Source of the DNA: Bacteroidota bacterium
GTDB taxonomy: Bacteria > Bacteroidota > Bacteroidia > Flavobacteriales_D > Crocinitomicaceae
Assembly (NCBI GenBank): GCA_030148165.1
Contig: JASBTZ010000003.1
Span: forward strand, 558,001 to 622,000
Direction: 5' to 3'
DNA: 64,000 bases
Shown piece after piece: positions 50,145 through 59,279 of this stretch. Positions within the stretch are counted from its first letter, which is position 1, and every line of letters starts with the position of its first letter. Both the position numbers and the translations under genes were made by a program. The notes under the pieces were generated by a model. That model was not told where the DNA came from. It searched no databases and worked only from the letters and a program-made list of their open reading frames with translations.

Positions 50145-50789
50145 TTAGGGATTAAGACGCTTGATCTTCCAGGCGTTATCAACACGTTCAAACACCACAC
50201 GATCATGTAATCGGGAAGGTCTTCCCTGCCAGAATTCAAAGTATGTTGGTTCCACCTGATAGCCTCCCCAGTGATCTGGTCTTGGAATCTCTTCATCAAA
50301 TTGATTGTTGAGATCCATAAACTTCTTTTCCAAATCAGTTCTATGAACTAATTCATCACTTTGATCAGAAGCCCAGGCACCTAAGCGGTTACCTCTCGGT
50401 CTAAGATTGAAATAGGCGTCGCTGACTTCGGGAGCCACCTTGGTACACTTCCCTTGAATTCTAACTTGTCTCGATGAATTTGGCCAGAAAAACAACATAG
50501 ACACCTTGTCGTTCGTTGCTATATCCTTTCCTTTCTTAGAATTATAATTCGTATAAAAAACAAACTGTTTCTCGATGATGTCTTTCAAATAAACGATTCT
50601 TGAACTGGGCTGATGATCACTGTCTACCGTCGAAAGAACGAATGCATTCGGTTCGTTCTCTTCATTCTCGACCGATTCCGTCATCCATAACTCGAACAAT
50701 TCATACGGATTGTCACCGTCAAACCCTTCGAGGTGACCGTGCTCAAACTCGTGCCTATTCTTTTTAAAGTTCTCAAGAATCTTTTTCAT
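50145..50789 (-). CDS. pdxH: Pyridoxamine 5'-phosphate oxidase
   Basis: FMN-dependent oxidation of pyridoxine- or pyridoxamine-5-phosphate to pyridoxal-5-phosphate, the last step of vitamin B6 salvage. 214 aa, close to the family norm. Motifs: DNPYELFELWMTESVENEEN, AFVLSTVDSDHQPSSRIVYL (Arg for PLP/FMN), FYTNYNSKKGKDIATNDKVS, FFWPNSSRQVRIQGKCTKV, RPRGNRLGAWASDQSDEL, and EFWQGRPSRLHDRVVF. The start Met aligns with the family. It lies 11 bases after the DUF4494 gene, within a leftward operon. It is unlinked to pdxJ in this window. Confidence 0.95.
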   Translation of the reverse strand: MKKILENFKKNRHEFEHGHLEGFDGDNPYELFELWMTESVENEENEPNAFVLSTVDSDHQPSSRIVYLKDIIEKQFVFYTNYNSKKGKDIATNDKVSMLFFWPNSSRQVRIQGKCTKVAPEVSDAYFNLRPRGNRLGAWASDQSDELVHRTDLEKKFMDLNNQFDEEIPRPDHWGGYQVEPTYFEFWQGRPSRLHDRVVFERVDNAWKIKRLNP

Positions 50790-50800
50790 AGGCTCATTAA

Positions 50801-51382
50801 TTATTCGCCATCGTAATCATCTACCACCTCACTATCATCTTCCTCATCATCAGCGTCTGATCCCGAAGCTGTAAAAACAACTCCTTTCCCAGATGCTTCC
50901 TCCTCTACACTTTCTTCAACAGCAATTGGCTTTCTGGATATTTCCTTATCCAATTCTTCAGTAAATGGAAATATGTCAATAATCGGCGACACCATGATTG
51001 AAGGGATTTCAAAATCAACCATCAAGGTCGAGAGGCTTTCCTGAATTCGCTCGTAAGCTTGTTTGACAGAATGAGCTGATACCAGAAAATTCTGCGTGAC
51101 TTTCTTTGCCTTCTCGGTGTCTGCGTCAAAATTATCGTATTTAACTTTACACTTATACCAGGTATCAGCATCTTCAAACGCAAAAATGTCATGAACCTCT
51201 GTCCGTGCAATACCAACAACCATAAATTCACCTTTGATCAGTGAGCCTAATTCTTCATACACTCTAGCTTCTGCATCAGAAAAGGTCATGGCAGCAATCA
51301 AATATGGTTCAGAAACCCTCTTGAAAGCTCCATTATCAACAGACTTTGTGTATTTAACTTTTACCGTAAACCAGTTCGTCAT
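50801..51382 (-). CDS. DUF4494 family protein
   Basis: 193 aa from the ATG at 51382: MTNWFTVKVKYTKSVDNGA, then FKRVSEPYLIAAMTFSDAEA, DTWYKCKVKYDNFDADTEKA and the family's FLVSAHSVKQAYERIQESL. A C-terminal tail of about 40 residues is highly acidic and probably disordered (ASGSDADDEEDDSEVVDDYD). DUF4494 is a Bacteroidota family of unknown function; one hypothesis from structure-based similarity is nucleic-acid or protein binding. The alternative start at 51403 is excluded because its codon lies inside a perfect -7 box. First gene of the operon with pdxH and the M16 protease. Confidence 0.8.
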   Translation of the reverse strand: MTNWFTVKVKYTKSVDNGAFKRVSEPYLIAAMTFSDAEARVYEELGSLIKGEFMVVGIARTEVHDIFAFEDADTWYKCKVKYDNFDADTEKAKKVTQNFLVSAHSVKQAYERIQESLSTLMVDFEIPSIMVSPIIDIFPFTEELDKEISRKPIAVEESVEEEASGKGVVFTASGSDADDEEDDSEVVDDYDGE

Positions 51383-51402
51383 TCTCTTTAATTTTTCATA
51401 CA

Positions 51403-51410
51403 AAGATAGA
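51403..51410 (-). promoter_or_regulatory. -7 promoter box of the DUF4494-pdxH-M16 operon
   Basis: Minus strand TATCTTTG matches TANNTTTG exactly, 20 bases before the ATG at 51382. No suitable TTG at -33 was found. Confidence 0.4.
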
Positions 51411-51516
51411 CAGAGAATTCATTCGAGCCGGGATTGTTGATAAGTTCTCCGGGGTTTTTGGAAATGTCACCGGTTGAACCCTATTGAATTTATAATTTTA
51501 CGTGTAAAGCAATTGA

Positions 51517-52647
51517 ATGGCGGAAGATTTTAAATGGGAAGTAAGTTCGCTGGCCGGTGCCCGACTCGAAGTATTTCGAATGTTGGGGAAGCATTATTCG
51601 GTGGAAGAACCATTTAAGAAAAAATGGAAAAAGAGCAAACGCGTCGCTATTATTATGAATGGGTTAGCCTTTTTTGATCGCATTCGTTTCTATTTTCTTC
51701 AGCGACGCATCAAAAAGATTGAGGATCCTATTTTCGTGATTGGTCACTGGCGTAGTGGAACAACCTTGTTGCATAATGTTTTGTGCGATATTACGGATGC
51801 ATCCTATTGCACCACTTATCAGAATGCCTTTCCCAATAATCTGTTTGCGTTCTATCATATTATTCGACCTGCTGTTCAACACTATATGCCCGATCGCCGA
51901 CCGGCCGATCAGGTCGAACTGCATACACTATTGCCACAGGAAGAAGAATTCGCCATTGGAAATGAAATTCCGTATTGCTTCTATTATTGGATGTTCTTCC
52001 CGAAGAATATCCTCGAACTTTCAGACCAATTTTTAACAGCTAAAAAGGCCACGGCCAGAGAAAAAGAAAGGTGGAAAAAGAATTATGTACGTTTTATCAA
52101 GCGTTGCTTGCTAAGAACCAAGGGGAAACGATTTGTCTCTAAAAACCCTCCTAACACGGCGCGGATAGAAATGCTACTTGAATTATTTCCAAATGCGAAA
52201 TTCATCTTTCTGCACAGAAACCCGTACGATACAGCAAGTAGTAGCTTTCGATTCTTTAAAGGTGTGTTGCCTGCTCAACAGCATCAACGAGTTGATTCGG
52301 TGAAACTGGAACAGGACCTGGTTGAGATCTATAAACAACTTCATCAATCCTATATCGATCATAGAAATTTAATCCCGGTTAATAATCTCGTCGAGATAAG
52401 CTTTGATGAATTCGTCAGTAAACCACTTCAGGAATGTGAAAAAATACTGGAAAAATTTGGAATCGAAGCTGAAGTTACGGAAGATATTCGGTCGAAATAT
52501 CACCAGGATGATCACGAAATTAAAGCCTACCACCACTCAGATGAGTTGATAAATCTGGTCAATGATCATTTAAGCGATTATATAGCTGAATACAATTATG
52601 AGCGACAAACGCCCGTTAATTCAGATGAAAGCCGAATTAATAATTAA
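51517..52647 (+). CDS. Sulfotransferase family protein
   Basis: 376 aa. The 5'-phosphosulfate binding loop is IFVIGHWRSGTTLLHNVL (about residues 74-91), and the 3'-phosphate motif is FLHRNPYDTASSSFRFFKG (about 233-251). A conserved middle block KRFVSKNPPNTARIEMLLEL fits the PAPS-sulfotransferase fold. It transfers a sulfate group from PAPS to an unknown acceptor, possibly a sulfolipid such as the sulfonolipids or sulfated glycans of gliding Bacteroidota. The gene is followed by an overlapping frame that starts inside it; the next gene (DUF2141) really starts after the stop. No sulfate activation gene is nearby. Confidence 0.85.
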   Translation: MAEDFKWEVSSLAGARLEVFRMLGKHYSVEEPFKKKWKKSKRVAIIMNGLAFFDRIRFYFLQRRIKKIEDPIFVIGHWRSGTTLLHNVLCDITDASYCTTYQNAFPNNLFAFYHIIRPAVQHYMPDRRPADQVELHTLLPQEEEFAIGNEIPYCFYYWMFFPKNILELSDQFLTAKKATAREKERWKKNYVRFIKRCLLRTKGKRFVSKNPPNTARIEMLLELFPNAKFIFLHRNPYDTASSSFRFFKGVLPAQQHQRVDSVKLEQDLVEIYKQLHQSYIDHRNLIPVNNLVEISFDEFVSKPLQECEKILEKFGIEAEVTEDIRSKYHQDDHEIKAYHHSDELINLVNDHLSDYIAEYNYERQTPVNSDESRINN

Positions 52648-52681
52648 ATCAAAATTATTATATTTAATTGCGAACATCAAA

Positions 52682-53134
52682 ATGATGAAAAAGATGCCTT
52701 TTAAACTGATCATGCGAAGCATGCTGTTAATCGGTGCAGCATTTATCTTTCACGGGTTTGCCCTTCATTCCCGTTCCAAACTGACTGTTAAAGTCACCAA
52801 CATTGATAACACGAATGGAGTTATCGAGATAGGCCTTTATAATGACAAGGAAGCTTTTCCTACCCCGAATAAACAATATAAGAAGGTTCGGAAAAAGATC
52901 TTCTCCAATAAGTTGGTTTATACCTTTGATGATCTTCCCCATGGCAAATACGCTATTGCTATTTATCACGACGAGAATAAAGACAATAAATGCAATCGTA
53001 ACCTATTCGGAGTGCCAACGGAAGCCTATGCTTTTTCCAGGAATTTCAGACCGTGGTTAAGTGCTCCGGATTTTAATGATTGTTCAGTTGGAGTCTATAA
53101 GGACAAAACAATAACCATTAAAATGGTTTACTGA
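52682..53134 (+). CDS. DUF2141 family secreted protein
   Basis: 150 aa from the ATG at 52682; an earlier start at 52598 would overlap the sulfotransferase coding end. Signal peptide with a hydrophobic core (LIMRSMLLIGAAFIFHGFAL). The mature domain shows the DUF2141 pattern: GVIEIGLYNDKEAFP, YTFDDLPHGKYAIAIYHDEN, and the Asp/Asn-rich DKDNKCNRNLFGVPTEAYAF with the closing KTITIKMVY. It is a transthyretin-like beta sandwich of unknown ligand, widespread in Bacteroidota and Proteobacteria. The 3' end abuts the end of the convergent beta-propeller-like gene without a gap. Confidence 0.82.
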   Translation: MMKKMPFKLIMRSMLLIGAAFIFHGFALHSRSKLTVKVTNIDNTNGVIEIGLYNDKEAFPTPNKQYKKVRKKIFSNKLVYTFDDLPHGKYAIAIYHDENKDNKCNRNLFGVPTEAYAFSRNFRPWLSAPDFNDCSVGVYKDKTITIKMVY

Positions 53135-54214
53135 TCATAGTGTATACTTCTTCCCTTCATGGAACAGGATGAATGAGGTATTGAATAGAGAAACCAAAAG
53201 AGAATTACCGTGTATATTAAATTGAGCGTCACGCTGATTGGTGATCTCATGAATTTTGCCTTCGTAGAAGAAATTTACCCCACCCATTAGATTCCTGAAT
53301 GCAATAACGCTGTTCTTAATGGCAAATTCTTCCGGTTTGTAGCGAACAAGCTCTACCTTCTCTCCTTCATAGACCGTATAAAAAGCGTTGTTCTCGCCCC
53401 AAACAACTACATTGTCTTTTACCTCCCAATAACTCGGTCCAAATGATGTCAATACCTTTGTTTTTCCATTTGAATAATACACCAGATTGTTGTTTCGATC
53501 CTCATACACGATAAAGCCGTTACCGCCCCGATACTTATTGACATGAAACATTTCGAGATCAAGGAATCGTCCGTCCTCGAAGATTGCAAAGGTGCCATTA
53601 ATCGGATCGTTAAAAGCCAGGATATCTATATCTCCGTAAAAGACTATCGGATTGTGCCACACATCTAAATCGTATATCTTTCCTCTCCAGAATACCTTAT
53701 AGAAGTTGCCGTTATCCTTAAATGCTATAATGTTCTCACCTACGAATTCAGGCATCCACAATCCGGTTGATGAGGTTATCAAGGTATATATCTCTTTGTT
53801 ATAATAAACATTTACCGTATTAAAGCGAGTGTCCTGAAAAACAATCAGACTATCCTTAATGATATATTCGTCTGCATTGTATGTTAAAGTTTGTAATTCC
53901 CCATCGTCCCACATGTTTAATGTGGTGCCTATTTTCCAAACCAATAGATTATCTGAAACTTCATACTCGGCCTGTAGATTCGCTATATCACGGGGTGCCG
54001 AACCATCGAATACACGAAGATTGCTTCTATTATCTACATAACCGACCACATTGTCACCGTATTTATAATCCTTGATTCGTTGAAACTCAATCTGTCGAAA
54101 GTATCCATTTTGAAAACTCCTGAAATAACCGTTGAAATCAACCAAGGGTATGACATCCTGTGCCATAGAAACGGTAGTAAAGAGAAGAAACGAAATGATT
54201 AGTGTTTTCAACAT
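53135..54214 (-). CDS. Secreted protein with nine beta-propeller-like repeats, function unknown
   Basis: 359 aa, signal peptide 1-19 (LKTLIISFLLFTTVSMA). The rest is built of about nine repeats of roughly 39 residues with the form VxxFxDxxxxxxVFYxGxxxxL, e.g. LIVFQDTRFNTVNVYYNKE, IIAFKDNGNFYKVFWRGKI, FIVYEDRNNNLVYYSNGKT, VVVWGENNAFYTVYEGEKV, LLVSLFNTSFILFHEGKK. Each has a two-stranded beta hairpin and a Gly turn. I cannot name the family. The layout suggests a beta-propeller or tandem-hairpin domain. There is no lipobox, catalytic motif or T9SS domain. Convergent with the DUF2141 gene and divergent from the M16 pair, with a 134-base gap. Confidence 0.65.
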   Translation of the reverse strand: MLKTLIISFLLFTTVSMAQDVIPLVDFNGYFRSFQNGYFRQIEFQRIKDYKYGDNVVGYVDNRSNLRVFDGSAPRDIANLQAEYEVSDNLLVWKIGTTLNMWDDGELQTLTYNADEYIIKDSLIVFQDTRFNTVNVYYNKEIYTLITSSTGLWMPEFVGENIIAFKDNGNFYKVFWRGKIYDLDVWHNPIVFYGDIDILAFNDPINGTFAIFEDGRFLDLEMFHVNKYRGGNGFIVYEDRNNNLVYYSNGKTKVLTSFGPSYWEVKDNVVVWGENNAFYTVYEGEKVELVRYKPEEFAIKNSVIAFRNLMGGVNFFYEGKIHEITNQRDAQFNIHGNSLLVSLFNTSFILFHEGKKYTL

Positions 54215-54348
54215 GGGTCAAAAGTAAGCAAAATTCAAGCCATGACTTGAATCAGCCGTTTGTAATTCGGTTCGCCCGAATATCCTTTTGAACGTCAGTC
54301 AATTCGAATTATTACTTTCTTTGTAATTCAAATTAAATTAAAATCAGG

Positions 54349-55827
54349 ATGAAACAAGTTTTTCTTTTGTTGGTTTCTTTCGGCCTAGGACTGAGTGCCC
54401 TGGCTCAAAGAGAAATCGAATATGTGGAGTATGACCTCGACAACGGAATACATGTGATCTTACATGAAGAGCATTCTACGCCTATTGTTGCCGTTACCGT
54501 GCTGTACCACGTGGGATCAAAAAACGAAAAAGCCGACCGTACAGGTTTTGCGCATTTCTTCGAACATCTTTTATTCGAAGGAACCGCTAATATCGAACGA
54601 GGTGAGTATAGTGAATTAGTCGAAAAAAATGGTGGAACACTTAACGCTAATACTTCTCAGGATAGAACATTTTACTACGAAATCCTTCCATCAAACCAAT
54701 TGGAATTAGGTCTTTGGTTGGAAAGTGAGCGAATGCTACACGCTAAAGTAGACAGTGTTGGTATTGAAACACAGCGAAGTGTTGTAAAAGAAGAGAAACG
54801 TCAGCGGGTTGATAACCAGCCCTATGCATCATTCTTCACTGAGATGTTCAAAAGAATGTTCAAGGAGCATCCATATAACTGGGTCCCAATTGGAAGCATG
54901 GAACATCTTGATGCTGCTCAGGAAGCTGATTACGTAGATTTCTACCGAACGTTTTACGTACCGGCTAACGCGACCTTATCAATTGCAGGGGACATCGATA
55001 TTGATGAAACAAAAAAATTGATCAAAAAATACTTTGCGAGTATTCCAAAAGGACAAGCGATCAACATGTTCAGAGATTTTGAACTAATGAGTGAAGATGC
55101 GTTCAAATCAAAATACGGCGTTGCTAAATCCGACTTTGACGGGAACAACTTCATGAATCCTAAATCATCAGCATCAAAAGCAGCAGTTAAGAAGCAAGCG
55201 AATACGGCGATTGAGATTCCTCGACCTGAGAAGTCAAAAGATCAATTGGACGGTGTAGTAAAGGATGTCATTTACGACAACATTACTTTACCCGGTATTT
55301 TCATGGGGTATAGATTCCCTGAACAAACACATGCCGACATGTATGCACTTCAGATGATGAACGATGTATTAAGCGGAAGTGCTTCATCGAGAATCAATAA
55401 ATCGCTTGTGGAGAAAAAAGAAATGGCAACGTTTGCTTTCTCTTTCTCTTATGGATTAGAAGATGCCGGAATGGGAATATTTGCGGCGATCGCTGCTAAA
55501 GACAAAGATTTGGACAGTATTCAGATGGAATTTGACAAACAAATTGATCTGATCAAAAGCGAATTGATTTCACAGGATGAATTTGAAAAGATCAGAAATC
55601 AATATGAAAACCAGTTCATTTCATCAAACTCCACAGTTGCGGGAATTGCAGAAAACTTAGCAGACAACCACGTATACAATGGTGGCGCGGAGAAAATCAA
55701 TACCGAATTGGAAAATTACATGAAGGTTACTCGTGAAGACATCCAAAGGGTAGCAAAGAAATACCTTACACAAGACAAACGAATCATTCTTCACTACCTA
55801 CCAAAAGAGGAAGAAGAACAAAAATAA
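54349..55827 (+). CDS. Secreted M16-family zinc metalloprotease (catalytic subunit)
   Basis: 492 aa with a signal peptide (residues 1-19, ending ALAQ). The zinc site is intact: His69-Phe-Phe-Glu72-His73 in AHFFEHLLFEGT, with the distal Glu region NGGTLNANTSQDRTFYYEIL. Second half contains AGDIDIDETKKLIKKYFASI and the C-terminal M16 domain with the ANLADNHVYNGGAEKINTE region. The next gene, seven bases downstream, is a second M16 protein with its zinc motif destroyed. The pair resembles bacterial heterodimeric M16 proteases in which one subunit cleaves and the other binds substrate. Periplasmic peptide degradation is the most likely role. Confidence 0.9.
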   Translation: MKQVFLLLVSFGLGLSALAQREIEYVEYDLDNGIHVILHEEHSTPIVAVTVLYHVGSKNEKADRTGFAHFFEHLLFEGTANIERGEYSELVEKNGGTLNANTSQDRTFYYEILPSNQLELGLWLESERMLHAKVDSVGIETQRSVVKEEKRQRVDNQPYASFFTEMFKRMFKEHPYNWVPIGSMEHLDAAQEADYVDFYRTFYVPANATLSIAGDIDIDETKKLIKKYFASIPKGQAINMFRDFELMSEDAFKSKYGVAKSDFDGNNFMNPKSSASKAAVKKQANTAIEIPRPEKSKDQLDGVVKDVIYDNITLPGIFMGYRFPEQTHADMYALQMMNDVLSGSASSRINKSLVEKKEMATFAFSFSYGLEDAGMGIFAAIAAKDKDLDSIQMEFDKQIDLIKSELISQDEFEKIRNQYENQFISSNSTVAGIAENLADNHVYNGGAEKINTELENYMKVTREDIQRVAKKYLTQDKRIILHYLPKEEEEQK

Positions 55828-55834
55828 GAGCACA

Positions 55835-57919
55835 ATGAGAAATTTTATAGTAACATTAACATTGCTTGTCCCAACATTATTGTTGGCACAAATAGATCGT
55901 TCGGTTCGACCAGAAGCTGGTCCGGCTCCGAAGATCAATATAGAGGATTCAGAAGTGTTCGAAACGGATAACGGTATAACTGTTATTCTCTCAGAGAACC
56001 ATAAACTTCCAAAAGTGAGTTTTAGTCTTGTTATGGGATCAGCTCCTATGACTGAAGGTGAACGTGCCGGATTGTCAGATGTGGCTGGATCACTTATTAC
56101 TTCGGGTACGACGAACAGAACAAAAGATGAATTGGATAATGAGGTTGATTACATCGGGGCTCGTTTAAGCGCTGACAACAATTCAATGTACCTTTCTTGT
56201 TTGACAAAGCATATGGATAAAGGACTTGAGTTAATGTCTGACGTGCTAATGAATGCTAACTTCCCCAAAGATGAAGTTGATAGAATCATCACACAAAATG
56301 AATCTGCATTAGCTTCTGCAAAGTCAGATGCAGGTACCATGTCCCGTAATGTCGTTGCAAAAGTGAATTTCCCGGAAGGTCACCCATATGGAGAAGTAAT
56401 GACGGAGGAATCACTTAAAAACATCAATAGAGACGCAATCGTATCCTATTACAAAAAGACATTCACTCCAAAAGGGAGTTACCTGGTCGTTGTAGGAGAC
56501 ATTGATCGCGCTAAGACAGAAGAGATCATTGAGAAGTACTTTGCTTCATGGACGGGTTCTAACCCTTATAAAGCAGAATTAGGTAATCGCAATCAGAATA
56601 GCGGAAACCGCGTGATCTTTGTTAATAAGCAAGGTGCTGTTCAATCGGTTATTGCTATTTCCTTCCCTATGGATGTTGCACCGGGCGATGAAGATTACCT
56701 TAAACTTCAGGTACTTAACGGTTTACTAGGAGGCGGTGTTTTTGGAAACAGATTGATGCAGAATCTACGTGAGGATAAAGCCTACACATATGGATGTCGT
56801 TCCAGAATGAGCATAGATGAATACGGTAGTTATTTTACGGCCGGAGGTAACTTCAGAAATGAAGTGACGGATAGTGCCATCACGGAAATACTCTATGAAA
56901 TAGATCGAATTGGAAAAGATCTCGTAGAAGATGATGAGATTAAAATGACAAAAGCTTATATGGCAGGGGCATTTGCACGATCTCTTGAAAGTCCTTCAAC
57001 CGTCGCAAGGTTTGCTTTGAACATCATCAAGAACGATTTACCAAAAGATTATTATCAGACTTATCTGCAAAAGCTTGAGGCTGTTACGAAGCAAGATCTT
57101 TTAGACGTGGCTAAAAAATATCTGACAGCAGGAAAATGCAACATCGTAGTTGTTGGTAATGAAGAGGTTGTTGACAGACTTCTACCTTTTGATGGCGATG
57201 GTAAAATTGAAAAGCTTGATGCATTTGGAAATGAAGTGATCGAGCGAATTCCTGCGGATATATCGGCTGATGAGTTAATCAATAGCTATATAAAGACGAT
57301 AGCTGAAGGTGCCGAAGGGAAAAAGCTGGATAAAAAGCTTAAGAAGATTAAATCAATGAAAGAAGTAGTTGAATACCAGCTTGCTCAAGCTCCATTCCCG
57401 ATGAAAGCTACGCAGGTATGGACCAACGACGGATTCGAAGGTAGAAAGATGGAAGGAAATGGCATGACCTTCCAGAAAAGCTACTTTGATGGAGAAAAAG
57501 GCGCTAACTGGAACATGCAGGGGGGCTCTACTCCACTTACGGATGAAGAAGTAGAAGCTAAGAAAAAATCGAGCGGATTGATTTCTGAAATGAATTATAA
57601 AGCAAACGGGATGGCTTACGAAATCCTTGGAATGGAAGAAGTTGACGGCAAATTGGCTTATGTTCTTAAAGTTAACGATGGTAAGGATGATTCGTTTGAT
57701 TACTACGATAAAGAAACATTTTACAAGGTTAAATCAGTGGTTATTACTACATCTGAAGAAGAAACGAGAGAAACGGTCATTAACTATGGAGATTTTAAAT
57801 CCGTTGATGGATTCATATTTCCACATAAACTGGACGTAGTCATCGGACCAATGGCCTTGAACGGTAAAGTTGTATCAAGAGAATTCAACGTCAAGGTCGA
57901 TACAGACAGTTATAAATAG
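55835..57919 (+). CDS. M16-family protein without zinc ligands, with C-terminal extra domain (non-catalytic partner)
   Basis: 694 aa with a signal peptide (residues 1-19, LLAQ). Aligning by the M16 fold, the HFFEH of the neighbour becomes DVAGS (residues 82-86 in AGLSDVAGSLITSGT): all three zinc/catalytic residues are replaced by Asp, Gly and Ser. The fold is otherwise kept: VVVGDIDRAKTEEIIEKYFA, LGGGVFGNRLMQNLREDKAY with the R/Y closing pair. A further domain of about 200 residues follows (490-694: KIKSMKEVVEYQLAQAPFPM, IVDG-like strands and the terminal MALNGKVVSREFNVKV), similar to outer-membrane lipoprotein-sorting type barrels in such Bacteroidota proteins. Operon partner of the catalytic subunit. 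Confidence 0.85.
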   Translation: MRNFIVTLTLLVPTLLLAQIDRSVRPEAGPAPKINIEDSEVFETDNGITVILSENHKLPKVSFSLVMGSAPMTEGERAGLSDVAGSLITSGTTNRTKDELDNEVDYIGARLSADNNSMYLSCLTKHMDKGLELMSDVLMNANFPKDEVDRIITQNESALASAKSDAGTMSRNVVAKVNFPEGHPYGEVMTEESLKNINRDAIVSYYKKTFTPKGSYLVVVGDIDRAKTEEIIEKYFASWTGSNPYKAELGNRNQNSGNRVIFVNKQGAVQSVIAISFPMDVAPGDEDYLKLQVLNGLLGGGVFGNRLMQNLREDKAYTYGCRSRMSIDEYGSYFTAGGNFRNEVTDSAITEILYEIDRIGKDLVEDDEIKMTKAYMAGAFARSLESPSTVARFALNIIKNDLPKDYYQTYLQKLEAVTKQDLLDVAKKYLTAGKCNIVVVGNEEVVDRLLPFDGDGKIEKLDAFGNEVIERIPADISADELINSYIKTIAEGAEGKKLDKKLKKIKSMKEVVEYQLAQAPFPMKATQVWTNDGFEGRKMEGNGMTFQKSYFDGEKGANWNMQGGSTPLTDEEVEAKKKSSGLISEMNYKANGMAYEILGMEEVDGKLAYVLKVNDGKDDSFDYYDKETFYKVKSVVITTSEEETRETVINYGDFKSVDGFIFPHKLDVVIGPMALNGKVVSREFNVKVDTDSYK

Positions 57920-57932
57920 GAAATATTCATTT

Positions 57933-57966
57933 AAAGCCTTCTCGATAGTTCGAGAAGGCTTTTTTT
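57933..57966 (+). terminator. Rho-independent terminator after the M16 pair
   Basis: Perfect 12-bp stem AAAGCCTTCTCG (57933-57944) / CGAGAAGGCTTT (57951-57962), loop ATAGTT, then T to 57966. Confidence 0.9.
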
Positions 57967-58005
57967 CGTAACTTTACCTATATACTATACGTATTAGGAA
58001 TTGCG

Positions 58006-58851
58006 ATGAAGCAAATATTTTCCATTTTATTAGGCGCTTTTATAACGCTAACCTCGTTTGCGGGGGTTGAAATTCGTTCTTTTTACTTTGATCCGGATTC
58101 AAAAGAAATAACGGCTGAAGCACGTGAAATCGTGGAAGAATTTCATGAGTTATACGAACGCTATTATATCCAGGTTATTGAGATGAACGGCTATAGCCAA
58201 TCTGCAGATACCCCTAAGGAAAATGAGAAAATAGCTCAGCACTATATTGAAGTAATTCGTCAAGAGTTATCCGTAGATGAATCTCAAATGACAATCAACA
58301 ATTACAGCAATAATCAGATCAAATTAAATTTCACGCCAGGATCCTGGAATAGAGTGGACATTTACTTCTATCAAGGTGAAGAAAAAGTAATAATTCCGGA
58401 CGTATTGATCACAGAAACTGCTGACACCGATACTTCGCTTAAGGATATAGACTTAAAACGCAAGGCCGTTCCGGTAATTAATGAGATTGCACAAAACGAT
58501 CCAATTGTAATGCCGATTCGATTTGAAGGTGGTAGCACAAAGATCGATGAAGAAGAAACCGGCGATTATCTGGATTACTTGTACAACACCATGGTCAAGC
58601 ATCCTGAATTATATGCCCATATAAGAGGTCATGTATGCTGCAAAAAGCGATGGCTGAGAAGTCGACGTAGAGCAAAAGCCGTTTATAAATACCTTGTTGA
58701 TAAAGGGATTGATAAGAAGCGCATCAGCTTCATGGGATATAGCAACGCCAGACCCAGGGTTTACCCTGAGATTACTGCGGCCGATAGAAATGCCAATCGC
58801 CGCGTGGACGTTGTATTCACTGACTATAAAGCCAGAAAACACAGATTATGA
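58006..58851 (+). CDS. OmpA-like outer-membrane protein with tandem OmpA-type domains and GHVCC motif
   Basis: 281 aa, signal peptide 1-19 (LLGAFITLTSFAG). Residues about 22-125 look like a degenerate OmpA/MotB domain (SFYFDPDSKEITAEAREIVE, VIEMNGYSQSADTPKENEK). Residues about 165-275 are a second, clearer one: IRFEGGSTKIDEEETGDYLD, HIRGHVCCKKRWLRSRRRAK, GIDKKRISFMGYSNARPRVY and the closing NRRVDVVF. In classical OmpA domains the segment is GHTDxxG with the peptidoglycan-binding Asp; here it is GHVCC (208-212). The next gene carries the same GHVCC motif in the same place and starts within this stop codon (ATGA), so the two are probably made together. Confidence 0.75.
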   Translation: MKQIFSILLGAFITLTSFAGVEIRSFYFDPDSKEITAEAREIVEEFHELYERYYIQVIEMNGYSQSADTPKENEKIAQHYIEVIRQELSVDESQMTINNYSNNQIKLNFTPGSWNRVDIYFYQGEEKVIIPDVLITETADTDTSLKDIDLKRKAVPVINEIAQNDPIVMPIRFEGGSTKIDEEETGDYLDYLYNTMVKHPELYAHIRGHVCCKKRWLRSRRRAKAVYKYLVDKGIDKKRISFMGYSNARPRVYPEITAADRNANRRVDVVFTDYKARKHRL

Positions 58852-59279
58852 TCCGATGTCTGATCATCGTGACTTGTTTTGTACTTCAGCAAAACATTTA
58901 CGCTGCTGATTTTGACTACGCTCAACCGAAAGATTCTATCGGTTACATCTATGAACACTCTTTAAGATACGAAGGAAGTGATTTCACAGTTGATCTGAAC
59001 TATCAGTATATCCTTGAAGGATTAGCTGAATTAATCATTGGAGATACATCATTACATTTACAGGTGCGTGGTCACGTTTGCTGCGGACCCAGTTACAAAT
59101 TGAGTAAAAAACGAGCTAAGTGGGTGTATAAGTATTTACGTGATCTTGGAGTTCCCAAAGAACGCATGTGCTTTAAGGGAATGAGCGATACAGCACCACT
59201 TGTTTTCCCGGAAAAAACGGAGGAAGATGAAGCTAAAAACAGACGTGTGGATTTTGTTGTTTTTAAATATGAGTACTAA
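58848..59279 (+). CDS. Short OmpA-like periplasmic protein with GHVCC motif
   Basis: 143 aa, signal peptide 1-20 (CLIIVTCFVLQQNIYAA). One OmpA-like domain: DLNYQYILEGLAELIIG, LQVRGHVCCGPSYKLSKKRA (GHVCC at 75-79), YLRDLGVPKERMCFKGMSDT, and terminal NRRVDFVVF. The GHVCC pair replaces the usual GHTD, as in the upstream protein. An extra Cys in ERMCFKG could pair with one of them. It is read from the last base of the upstream gene and overlaps the CDF transporter start by one base, so three genes form one operon. A role in metal handling beside the CDF exporter is an inference from cysteines and context only. Confidence 0.72.
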   Translation: MIRCLIIVTCFVLQQNIYAADFDYAQPKDSIGYIYEHSLRYEGSDFTVDLNYQYILEGLAELIIGDTSLHLQVRGHVCCGPSYKLSKKRAKWVYKYLRDLGVPKERMCFKGMSDTAPLVFPEKTEEDEAKNRRVDFVVFKYEY

